Shown here in pieces: positions 6,906-14,530 of a DNA stretch of 37,806 bases; position 1 is the first letter of the stretch; every line of letters starts with the position of its first letter. A model generated the notes under the pieces. The model saw only the letters and a program-made list of their open reading frames with translations, was not told where the DNA came from and did no database searches. The stretch is taken from assembly GCA_016926595.1 (NCBI GenBank), contig JAFGOG010000254.1, forward strand, positions 1 to 37,806, in the 5' to 3' direction. The position numbers and the translations under genes are program-made. The DNA is from Anaerolineae bacterium. Lineage in GTDB: Bacteria; Chloroflexota; Anaerolineae; JAAYZQ01.

Positions 6906-7928
6906 ATGAGCAGCGAAACACGGGTCTCAGCGATCATGATTTTTCTGAACGCGGAACAGTTCATCGGGGAAGCGATCAACAGCGTGCTTGCCCAAACCTA
7001 TCCGCACTGGGAGCTGCTGCTGGTGGACGACGGATCCAGCGATAGAAGCACCCAGATCGCCCGCCGCTACGCCACCCGGCATCCCGGGCAGGTGCGCTAC
7101 CTGGAGCACCTAAACCACCAGAACCAGGGCAAAGGGACCTCGCGTAACCTGGGCATCCAGCACGCCCGGGGCGAGTATCTCGCCTTCCTGGACGCCGACG
7201 ACGTCTGGCTGCCGTACAAGCTGGCCGAGCAGGTGGCTATCATGGAGACACAGCCCGAGGCGGGCATGCTCTATGGCAGGATGCGCTATTGGTATAGTTG
7301 GACCGGGAGGCCTGAGGACCGCAGGCGTGACTATATACCGCGACGGGGCGTCCCAGCTAACACGCTCATCCAGCCGCCGCGGCTGCTGCCCCTGCTCTTG
7401 CGCGGCAAAGCGTCCTCGCCCGGCACTTGCACCATCCTGGCGCGACGGGCGGCGGTCTGCCAGGTCGGGGGGTTCGACGAGGGATTTGTCGCGGTGCACA
7501 ACCTCTATGAGGACCTGGCCTTTTACGCCAAGGTGTATCTCCGATTCCCGGTTTACGCTGCGGATGCGTGCTGGGCCTGGTACCGGCAGCACCCCGGCGC
7601 CAGCATGGCCGTGGGCCGGAGAATGGGCTACCTGACACCAGCGATGGCCTTCTTCCTCAAGTGGCTGCGCGCATACCTGCTGGAACAGGGCGAGCAGGAC
7701 CCGGACGTCTGGCAGGCGCTGGACGCTGAACAATGGCGGGTAAGTTATCCGGCCTGGCTTCCAGCTTCCCGGCGGCTTCACACTCTCTTGACCTTGGCCA
7801 AGGGAGCACTGCTGCGCCTGGGTGAAGGGATCCTGCCTGTGTCCATTCGCCGCCGCCTGTGGTCACGGCGGGGAACCCACCAGACCACGGCCACAATGCG
7901 GGGCGCATCGCGGGTCAAGGAGAAATAA
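6906..7928 (+). CDS. Glycosyltransferase family 2
   Basis: The 340-residue protein has the GT-A signature: VSAIMIFLNAEQFIGEAINS, LLLVDDGSSDRST (38-49) and metal-binding FLDADDVW (94-101). A likely catalytic-base segment NLYEDLAFYAKV lies near residues 199-210, and a WYRQHPGASM motif follows. Such enzymes transfer a sugar from a nucleotide donor on the cytoplasmic face of the membrane. No transmembrane helix is evident. It follows the GT2-deacetylase gene by 54 bp and precedes a second GT2 gene, a typical exopolysaccharide arrangement. Donor and acceptor cannot be read from the sequence. Confidence 0.93.
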   Translation: MSSETRVSAIMIFLNAEQFIGEAINSVLAQTYPHWELLLVDDGSSDRSTQIARRYATRHPGQVRYLEHLNHQNQGKGTSRNLGIQHARGEYLAFLDADDVWLPYKLAEQVAIMETQPEAGMLYGRMRYWYSWTGRPEDRRRDYIPRRGVPANTLIQPPRLLPLLLRGKASSPGTCTILARRAAVCQVGGFDEGFVAVHNLYEDLAFYAKVYLRFPVYAADACWAWYRQHPGASMAVGRRMGYLTPAMAFFLKWLRAYLLEQGEQDPDVWQALDAEQWRVSYPAWLPASRRLHTLLTLAKGALLRLGEGILPVSIRRRLWSRRGTHQTTATMRGASRVKEK

Positions 7929-7972
7929 GTGTATAGCGATGCAGGTTCCACTCTGGATGGACAAGGCAAACT

Positions 7973-8926
7973 ATGATAACATCACCTCCCAACTCAGATG
8001 CACCATTGGTGTCGGTCATCATTCCCTGCTACAATCAAGGCCGTTTCCTGTCCGAGGCGATAGAGAGCGTGCTGCAACAGACCTACCGAGAGTTCGAGAT
8101 CGTCGTCGTGGACGACGGCTCAACGGACCACAGCTCGGAAGTGGCCGCCCGTTTTCCCGGCGTGCGGATCATTCGCCAGGAGAACCGTGGATTACCTGCA
8201 GCACGAAACACCGGGCTGGAGCAGAGCAGCGGATGGTATGTCGTGTTTCTCGATGCCGACGACCGCCTGCTGCCGGTCGCGCTGGCAAGCAATCTCGCTT
8301 GTTTGAGAAGCCACCCCGACTGCGCTTTTGCTGCCGGTCAGTACAGGATGATCGCCGTCGATGGCACCGCCCTTGCACATTGCCCGGAACCCTTTCCTCA
8401 ACGTGATCACTATGTGGAACTATTGCGGGGAAATGCTATTTGCCTGCCCGCAGCGGTGCTATACCGGCGCGACGTGCTTGATAGCATGGGCGGTTTCGGC
8501 ATATCTGCGTCTTTGAAGGGTTGTGAGGACTATGATCTGTACCTGCGCATTGCGCGGGAGTTCCAGATCGTCCTTCACGATGTCGTGGTGGCGGAGTATC
8601 GCCAACACCCAACCAGCATGTCCCGCAATGCGGCCCTGATGTTGGCTTCATTCCAGGCGGCGCTGCGCGCTCAGTTGCCAACCATCAAGGGCAACAAACG
8701 CTACGAAGAGACCTTGAAGATGGGCATCAAGAAGGGACAGGAAGCCTATGGTTTGCAGCTAGCCGTGCAAGTACGTGATTGTCTGGAAACGAGGGCCTGG
8801 GATCGGGCGCTCATGAGCGCATGGGCACTGCTCCGGCTGGCCCCGAGAGTCTTTGTTCAGAGCTGGCGGTACGTGCCAGGAGAGATCACCCGCTGGCTGA
8901 ATAAGGCAATACGGAATAAAGGATAA
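7973..8926 (+). CDS. Glycosyltransferase family 2
   Basis: The 317-residue protein has SVIIPCYNQGRFLSEAIESV, VVVDDGSTDHSS (45-55), ENRGLPAARNTGLE and metal-binding FLDADD (92-97), then GCEDYDLYLRI as the probable catalytic-base region and AEYRQHPTSMSRN. It is closest in pattern to the preceding GT2 gene, so the two may be old paralogues. No membrane segment is evident. It ends a run of tightly spaced plus-strand genes; a repeat-rich space of about 500 bp follows. Confidence 0.93.
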   Translation: MITSPPNSDAPLVSVIIPCYNQGRFLSEAIESVLQQTYREFEIVVVDDGSTDHSSEVAARFPGVRIIRQENRGLPAARNTGLEQSSGWYVVFLDADDRLLPVALASNLACLRSHPDCAFAAGQYRMIAVDGTALAHCPEPFPQRDHYVELLRGNAICLPAAVLYRRDVLDSMGGFGISASLKGCEDYDLYLRIAREFQIVLHDVVVAEYRQHPTSMSRNAALMLASFQAALRAQLPTIKGNKRYEETLKMGIKKGQEAYGLQLAVQVRDCLETRAWDRALMSAWALLRLAPRVFVQSWRYVPGEITRWLNKAIRNKG

Positions 8927-9441
8927 GGAATGCGTCAGACGTGATACGTCAAACGTCATACGTCATACGTGGCGTGCGGCGCCTGACGCTGGACGTTTGA
9001 CACCTGCCGCATAGTGCATGTTTTCAAAATCGCATATGTGTGGTATCATATAGTCGCTGCACATGTTGTACAGGCTGCGCCGCTGCAGAAAAAGCATCAT
9101 CCGGATGTAGTTGTGTGATCGGGATCGTCCTGTGGGTCGGGGGGAGTGGACGGATGCCAGCGGCGCCGTAGAGCGCAAGACGGCAGGCAGCCCTTGTTTG
9201 CCAATTCCCCGTTTCCGACTGCCCAGACACCAGGATCATAGCAGTCCTTTAACCCGATTGTCACCGTTTCTCTATGCGCGCCCGGCCTCAAATCGGGTAC
9301 AATATCAGTAAGGGCGAGGCATTCCCTGGACTTGCTCGCAAGCGTGCCATGTTGCATCGTTTGGCATGAGCTGTTGATGCGGCCGATCTCGTGGAATGCC
9401 TCGCCCGTACAAAGCCGGGATGCAAGATAGAAAGGTCAGGG
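8927..9441. other. Repeat-rich intergenic space, possible new transcription start
   Basis: No convincing gene is present. At 8932-9001 the words ACGTCAWACGT and ACGTCATACGT recur (for example 8946-8970), and GTCAAACGTC (8948-8957) is the inverted partner of GACGTTTGAC (8992-9001). A weak promoter-like pair, TTTTCA (9021-9026) and TATCAT (9044-9049), is spaced 17 bp. TACAAT lies at 9298-9303 within ATCGGGTACAAT, which is also found at 1359-1370, but it has no good -35. The inverted repeat at 9312-9406 is listed separately. Confidence 0.7.
9312..9406 (+). repeat. 14-bp perfect inverted repeat closing a 95-nt candidate structured RNA
   Basis: GGGCGAGGCATTCC (9312-9325) and GGAATGCCTCGCCC (9393-9406) are perfectly complementary around a 67-nt interior. 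The interior can form smaller hairpins, such as CTTG/CAAG (9331-9342) and TGCCA/TGGCA. A -10-like TACAAT ends at 9303, so a transcript would start almost exactly at the first arm. It may be a structured leader, an independent small RNA, or a mobile inverted-repeat element. It contains no SRP, 6S or RNase P signature that I recognise. Confidence 0.55.
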
Positions 9442-10713
9442 TTGGATACGAGCACAGACGTTCACATCGAACCAGCATACGACGCCATCGTCGTTGGCGC
9501 CGGCCCGGTCGGCAGCCTGACGGCGCAGCTCATGGCCCAGGCCGGGCTGCGCGTGGCCCTGCTGGAGGAACACCCCGCCGTCGGCCAACCCGACCACTGC
9601 TCGGGGCTGGTCTCGCCGCGCACGCTGCGCCTGGCCGGGCTGGAGGGGCAGATCCCTTGCCTGGCCGCCTTCCGCGAGGCGCGGGTCTGGGGCCCCCCAG
9701 GTGGCTCAGGCGGCACAGTGGGCAAGACGCTGTGGCTGCGCTCGCCCTCGGTGCAGGCCATCGCCGTCGACCGCGCCGCGTTCGACCGGCTGCTGGCCGA
9801 CCGTGCGGTCGAGGCCGGGGCGCAGTTGATGCTGGACGCGCGGGCGACGGGTTTCAGCCGCACCGCTAGCGGCGTGCGCGTCGATGTGCAGCTCGGCCCG
9901 CCAGGTGGCGCGCGCACGGTTCACCTGCAGGCGGCGCTGCTGATCGGCGCCGACGGCGCGCATTCGCGGGTGGCGCGCTGGGTGGGCCGCCCACCGGCGC
10001 GGGAGACGATCCCGGCGATCAAGGCCGAGGTGCGTTTCGCCGATCCGGCGACAGAGGCGGTCGAGATTTTCGTCGGCCGCCAGATGGCGCCGGGCTGGTT
10101 CGCCTGGCTGATCCCGCTGCCCGGCGGGGTGGCACGGATCGGCCTGGGGGCCACCCACGGGGTGCGGGGCTATTACGAGCGGTTCGTAGCCCAGCTGCGC
10201 GCACGGTTCGGGCCGATGGAGATTAGCAAACCAATGGGCGGGATCCTGCCGCTGGGCCCGGCGCGCGGGTTCGTGGTCGAGCGGGTCATGCTCGCCGGCG
10301 CGGCGGCCAACCAGACCAAGCCGACCACCGGCGGCGGGATCTATTTTGGCCTGCGCGCGGCGCACCTGGCGGCGACCACCGCGGTCCAGGCGATCGGACG
10401 CGGTGACTGTTCCCTCAAGGTTTTGAGCGCCTACGAGCAAGCCTGGCAGCGCAAGATGGGGCCGGAGCTGCGCACTAACCACTGGCTGCGCCAGGGGTTC
10501 CGCGCCCTCTCCGACGGCGAGTTTAACCTGCTGTTGAGCTTGCTGGCCCGGCCGGCCATGCAGCGGCAGATCGCCCGGCTGGGGGACATCGATTATCCGT
10601 CGACGTTGTTCAGCGCGTTGATCAGGACCAGGGGAAAAGGGAATCAGGGACTAGGGGCTAGGGAAAAGGGCCAGGCGCCAGCGGACTGGCGGGCGCTGGA
10701 GGTGGGAGACTGA
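9442..10713 (+). CDS. Geranylgeranyl reductase family FAD-dependent oxidoreductase
   Basis: From TTG 9442 (AAAGG 6 bp upstream) the protein has 423 residues. An in-frame GTG at 9391 would put translation inside the inverted repeat, so I prefer the later start. The dinucleotide-binding loop GAGPVG is at residues 19-24 and the family motif CSGLV at 53-57. A second FAD motif GADGAHSRVARWVG and the C-terminal GGGIYFGLRAAHLAATTA fit the reductase family that saturates polyprenyl chains of membrane lipids, quinones or lipid carriers. The C-terminal tail (about 30 residues) is coded by purine-rich GGGGAAAAGGG-type repeat and is probably not conserved. It is followed after 1 bp by a polyprenyl-phosphate glycosyltransferase-like gene. 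Confidence 0.88.
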   Translation: MDTSTDVHIEPAYDAIVVGAGPVGSLTAQLMAQAGLRVALLEEHPAVGQPDHCSGLVSPRTLRLAGLEGQIPCLAAFREARVWGPPGGSGGTVGKTLWLRSPSVQAIAVDRAAFDRLLADRAVEAGAQLMLDARATGFSRTASGVRVDVQLGPPGGARTVHLQAALLIGADGAHSRVARWVGRPPARETIPAIKAEVRFADPATEAVEIFVGRQMAPGWFAWLIPLPGGVARIGLGATHGVRGYYERFVAQLRARFGPMEISKPMGGILPLGPARGFVVERVMLAGAAANQTKPTTGGGIYFGLRAAHLAATTAVQAIGRGDCSLKVLSAYEQAWQRKMGPELRTNHWLRQGFRALSDGEFNLLLSLLARPAMQRQIARLGDIDYPSTLFSALIRTRGKGNQGLGAREKGQAPADWRALEVGD

Positions 10714-10714
10714 G

Positions 10715-11455
10715 ATGGGTGAGACTGCCAGGCCGCCACGGGTCGTGGTCGCCATCCCGTGCTACAACGAGGCCCACTTTATCGCCGACGTCGTGCGCCG
10801 CGCGCGGGCCCACGCCGACGTGGTGGTGGTCGTCGACGACGGCTCCAACGATGACACCGTCGCCCGGGCGCGCGAGGCCGGGGCGCACGTGGTCGAGCAC
10901 GGGGCCAACCGCGGGCCGGGCGCGGCGGCGCGCAGCTGCCTGCAGGCCGGGCGCGACCTGGACGCGGATGTGCTGGTGACCCTGGACGGCGACGGGCAGC
11001 ACAACCCGGACGAGATCCCCGACGTGATCGCCCCGGTTCTGACCGGCGAGGCCGACCTGGTGATCGGCTCGCGCTTCCTGGGGCGGGCCAACAACGTCGC
11101 CGCCTACCGCCGCTTTGGGATCAACGTGATCACCTGGCTGTACAACGTGGGGGCGAAGGTGCAGATCAGCGACGGGCAGTCCTGCTTTCGCGCCTACTCA
11201 CGACGCGCGCTGGAAACACTGACCATCACTGAACCGGGCTTTGGTTTCAGCGTCGAGACGCTGGTCCAGGCGCGGAGCGCCGGGCTGCGCCTGCAGGAGC
11301 GCTCGATCTCGTGCCTGTACCACGCGGAGAGCCACAGTATGAACCCTGTCGTCCACGGCGTGGGGGTAGCGTTGATGGTGGTCAAACATAGAGCCCTCGC
11401 CGCCTTTGGCGGGCGGAACGGGGAAGGTGCGCCGGCAGCGGGAGAGACCACGTGA
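10715..11455 (+). CDS. Dolichol-phosphate mannosyltransferase-like GT2
   Basis: The 246-residue protein reads VVVAIPCYNEAHFIADVVRR, VVVVVDDGSNDDT, HGANRGPGAAAR, then LVTLDGDGQHNPDEIP with the DxDGQ motif of DPM1-type enzymes, and GSRFLG. It ends in a hydrophilic tail with no C-terminal membrane helices, unlike many GtrB-type proteins. The family transfers a sugar from GDP- or UDP-sugar to a polyprenyl phosphate at the membrane, giving the donor for outer-face GT-C enzymes. It starts 1 bp after the geranylgeranyl-reductase-family gene, which suggests coupled translation. A GT-C-like membrane protein is encoded at 27428-29017. Confidence 0.92.
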   Translation: MGETARPPRVVVAIPCYNEAHFIADVVRRARAHADVVVVVDDGSNDDTVARAREAGAHVVEHGANRGPGAAARSCLQAGRDLDADVLVTLDGDGQHNPDEIPDVIAPVLTGEADLVIGSRFLGRANNVAAYRRFGINVITWLYNVGAKVQISDGQSCFRAYSRRALETLTITEPGFGFSVETLVQARSAGLRLQERSISCLYHAESHSMNPVVHGVGVALMVVKHRALAAFGGRNGEGAPAAGETT

Positions 11456-11483
11456 TTACTGTGCCAGCAGATCGGTGAGTTCT

Positions 11484-12533
11484 ATGGAGCGACCTGAAGT
11501 AACAGTCATTATTGTCAATACGAACGAGCTTCATCACTTGGTGACGTGCCTGCCAACGGTGCTCGCCCAAACCTACCCAAAGTATGAGGTTCTGGTCGTG
11601 GACAATGCGTCCACCGACGGCAGCGTCGAGTACATAGAGTGCACTTTTCCTCAGGTGACGATGGTCAGAAATGCAGCGAATCTTGGGTACGCGGGGGCCA
11701 ACAATGTGGGGTTTCGGCACGGCCGCGGAACGTACCTGGTGGTTCTGAACCCCGATACCCGGGTCGAGCCGGACTGGCTGGAAGAATTGATACGCGCCCT
11801 GGAGAACGATCCCTTAGCAGGCCTGGCGACGTCCAAGATCCTACTGATGGATGATCCCCAGCGGATCAATGCCTGCGGCAATGACATCACCTATACCGGC
11901 GTCACGGTCTGCCGGGGCGCAGGACAACATGCCAGCGCGTACGATCAACCCGAGATCGTCCCGGCCGTATCGGGAGCCGGATTCGCCATCAAGAGATCCT
12001 TGCTGGAGCAGATCGGCGGCTTTGATGAGCAGTTCTTTATCTATTATGAGGAAACCGATCTCTCTCTACGGGCGATGTTGGCCGGGTATCACTGCCTCTA
12101 TGTGCCCACTTCGGTGATGGTTCACAAGTATGCTTTTCGCTTCAGCGCCGAGAAATGTTTCCGCGAGGAGCGCAACCGGCTCTTTTCCTGGCTCAAGGTA
12201 TTCCGTTGGCGCACCTTTGCTATGCTGCTGCCCACGCTGGTTCTCGGCGAGGTGCTGACATGGGGATACGTGGTGCTGCGCGGGCCAGAATACGTGCGCA
12301 GCAAAGCACGGAGCTATCTGTGGATCGTCAAGAACTGGCGCCAGGTGATGGAGGCACGCCAGCGCACGCAGACGCTGCGCGCTGCGCCAGACCGGCAGAT
12401 CGTGCGCCGGCTCAGCCTGAGATTACCCTTGACCCAGATCGCCGGTTGGCGCATTGCCTCAGTAATGGAAACCATCGTCCAACCGCTGCATTGGGCCTGG
12501 GGACAGGTGTGCCGGGTGGTGGTGGTATGGTAA
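11484..12533 (+). CDS. Rhamnosyltransferase-type glycosyltransferase family 2
   Basis: ATG 11484 (GGTGAG upstream) gives 349 residues. The N-terminus VTVIIVNTNELHHLVTCL, VDNASTDGS (39-47), NLGYAGANNVGF and VVLNPDTRVEPDW (metal-binding NPDT, 89-92) are the hallmarks of RfbF/WbbL-like rhamnosyltransferases. The segment FFIYYEETDLSLR supplies the probable catalytic base. The C-terminal part has a hydrophobic helix near FAMLLPTLVLGEVLTWGYVV. Donors in this subgroup are often dTDP-rhamnose, but other sugars are known. It sits 28 bp after the DPM-like gene in the same direction. Confidence 0.92.
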   Translation: MERPEVTVIIVNTNELHHLVTCLPTVLAQTYPKYEVLVVDNASTDGSVEYIECTFPQVTMVRNAANLGYAGANNVGFRHGRGTYLVVLNPDTRVEPDWLEELIRALENDPLAGLATSKILLMDDPQRINACGNDITYTGVTVCRGAGQHASAYDQPEIVPAVSGAGFAIKRSLLEQIGGFDEQFFIYYEETDLSLRAMLAGYHCLYVPTSVMVHKYAFRFSAEKCFREERNRLFSWLKVFRWRTFAMLLPTLVLGEVLTWGYVVLRGPEYVRSKARSYLWIVKNWRQVMEARQRTQTLRAAPDRQIVRRLSLRLPLTQIAGWRIASVMETIVQPLHWAWGQVCRVVVVW

Positions 12534-12636
12534 AGCAACCAGTCAGGGCACCGTTCACTCAAGGCAGTGCTCAGCCAAGGCCAGTGGACAGCCTCAGGAT
12601 CAGGCGATTGAGTATGCTGTACACCAGGGGTAGGAA

Positions 12637-13812
12637 ATGCGCATCGCTCACGTAACTGCAACCTTTCCGCCCTATCACAGCGGCACAGGCACAGTCTGTT
12701 ATCACAACGCGCTGGAGCTGGCGCGGCTGGGACACGACGTGACGGTATTTACAGCAGCCTATCCGCGCTGGAGCGATGCTGACCCCAATGTGTTCACCGT
12801 CCGCCGCCTGCCGGCCCTGTTTCGCATTGGCAACGCGCCGTTCCTGCCAGGGCTGTTGTCTGAGGTCAGGGGCTTTGACCTCATTCACCTGCATCACCCC
12901 TTCATCTTTGGCGCCGAGATGATCTGGGCGGTCTCCAGGATGCGCCAGATCCCGTATGTTCTCACCCACCACAACGACCTGATCGGCGCCGGCCTGCGCC
13001 GCTGCCTGTTCGATCTTTATTCGGCGGTCTCCGTCCCGCTCGTGTTCAGCGGCGCGCGCAAGTTCGCCGTGGTCTCCGCGGATCACGCCGCACACTGCCG
13101 CCTGGCCCGGTTCTTCCGCGCGCGCTGGGACGACGTGGTCGAGGTGCCGAACGGCGTCGATACGGATCTGTTCAGACCGGGCCTGGATGGATCGCCGGTC
13201 CGAAAAGAGCACGGCATCCCGGACGACGCCAGGGTGATCTTGTTTGTGGGCGCATTGGACCGGGCGCACCACTTTAAGGGCGTGGCGCACTTGATCAAGG
13301 CATTCGCCCGGCTTGGCGGTCAGGACGCCCGCTTGTTGATCGTCGGCGACGGCGATCTCAAGGCACAATTTGCGAGCCTGGCAGACCAACTCGAGCTGGC
13401 GCGCCAGGTGTGTTTCGCCGGAGCAAGATCACACAACCAGCTGGCTTCCTATTATGCGGCCTCAGACATCGTGGCCTTGCCCTCCTTTCCACCCGAGTCC
13501 TTTGGCGTCGTCCTCCTGGAAGCGATGTCATGCGGCAAGCCGGTTGTGGCCTCCAACCTGCCCGGCGTGCGCACCGTGGTCAGCGAAGGCGAAGATGGAT
13601 TGTTGGCCGCCCCTGGAGATGTGACCGGCTTGGCGGAGCGGATGGCGACGCTGTTGGAGGATCCAGGCCGGCGGCGCGAAATGGGGAGGATGGGCCGGGC
13701 CAAGGTAGAAGATCACTATGGGTGGCCCCAGATCGTCCCCAGGCTGGTCGAGATATACGAACAAGTGGTGGCAGAGGGAGTTCCCGGCAATGGATCCCGA
13801 CCGATCGCCTGA
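12637..13812 (+). CDS. Glycosyltransferase family 4 (GT-B)
   Basis: The 391-residue protein starts at ATG 12637 with GGGGTAGGAA upstream. The N-terminal domain reads MRIAHVTATFPPYHSGTGT with the glycine-rich acceptor loop, and the linker VPNGVDTDLFRP is typical of GT4. The C-terminal domain has LFVGALDRAHHFKG, LLIVGDGDL and the E-x7-E motif (E287 to E295, ESFGVVLLE) that binds the nucleotide sugar. Retaining transfer on the cytoplasmic face is the family chemistry. The next gene starts 23 bp before its stop, so translation is probably coupled. Confidence 0.94.
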   Translation: MRIAHVTATFPPYHSGTGTVCYHNALELARLGHDVTVFTAAYPRWSDADPNVFTVRRLPALFRIGNAPFLPGLLSEVRGFDLIHLHHPFIFGAEMIWAVSRMRQIPYVLTHHNDLIGAGLRRCLFDLYSAVSVPLVFSGARKFAVVSADHAAHCRLARFFRARWDDVVEVPNGVDTDLFRPGLDGSPVRKEHGIPDDARVILFVGALDRAHHFKGVAHLIKAFARLGGQDARLLIVGDGDLKAQFASLADQLELARQVCFAGARSHNQLASYYAASDIVALPSFPPESFGVVLLEAMSCGKPVVASNLPGVRTVVSEGEDGLLAAPGDVTGLAERMATLLEDPGRRREMGRMGRAKVEDHYGWPQIVPRLVEIYEQVVAEGVPGNGSRPIA

Positions 13813-14530
13813 CACGCCAGACTGCCGGCCTGAAGGCCCATGGGCGGTCCAAAGGCCCGGCCTGGAATACCAGCACGCCTTTGACCTGTGCGCGATGGGA
13901 CTGCACCGCGCACAGGGGCCGGTCGCTGTCGTTGCCAGCAGACCTTTTTATGCCCGCGAGCTGCTCAAGCGCACCACCGATCTGGACCGACAGCTCATCC
14001 TGGCCTCGGAATCCGATCTGTCCAACGCCGCGATCGAGGAAGGGCTCGGCCCGGAAGTCGATCGGACCCATCTGCGGATCGAACGGGGCCTTGACCCGCA
14101 CACGGGCCTTGACCCGGACATGGGCGCAGCGGTGTGGGCAGAGCCCATCCGGGCCAACGCCCGGGTGACACTGCAGGCGATCCGGCAGGCGCTGATCCCC
14201 GGTGGGCCTCTCTATATCCTTGTTTCGGGGTGGCTGGCCCGTTTCCTCCCCGAGTGGAAAGCTGGGGAAACACGAACCGGCGGCATCCCGCTGGGATGGG
14301 ACAGCCTACGCCGGGCGCGGCAGGCAGGCTTTGCAATCGAAAAGCAATATGGGTTCCACCCTCCCACGAGCGTCGCCTGGGGGTATATGAGCAGGATGAT
14401 GGATCGGCTGGGTCGGGGAGACCTAGCCGATCGCTGCCTCTTCAAGATGCGCGCCTGCTACGTCGTGGCGGGCTGGCGGGCGTCCTGGACGCCGCTCCGC
14501 CTGATCGTGACCAGGAAGGAGAGCGCCTGA
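13790..14530 (+). CDS. Unrecognised protein, methyltransferase-like C-terminal half
   Basis: The 246-residue protein starts at ATG 13790 with GAGGGAG upstream, overlapping the GT4 gene by 23 bp. I do not recognise a named family. The segment LQAIRQALIPGGPLYILVSG (about residues 127-146) resembles the post-core strand of class I methyltransferases, and the C-terminus CYVVAGWRASW is also of that style. The N-terminal half lacks the glycine-rich SAM loop; RPFYARELLKRTTD takes its place. A short in-frame repeat, GLDPHTGLDPDM, lies near residues 103-114. It may be a degenerate or divergent methyltransferase. Its stop overlaps the next start by one base, so it is translated with its neighbours. Confidence 0.72.
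   Translation: MDPDRSPDTPDCRPEGPWAVQRPGLEYQHAFDLCAMGLHRAQGPVAVVASRPFYARELLKRTTDLDRQLILASESDLSNAAIEEGLGPEVDRTHLRIERGLDPHTGLDPDMGAAVWAEPIRANARVTLQAIRQALIPGGPLYILVSGWLARFLPEWKAGETRTGGIPLGWDSLRRARQAGFAIEKQYGFHPPTSVAWGYMSRMMDRLGRGDLADRCLFKMRACYVVAGWRASWTPLRLIVTRKESA

Noticed and set aside
9391..9441. GTG 9391 as the start of the reductase
   Set aside because: It lies inside the inverted repeat and has no ribosome-binding site; TTG 9442 has AAAGG at good spacing.
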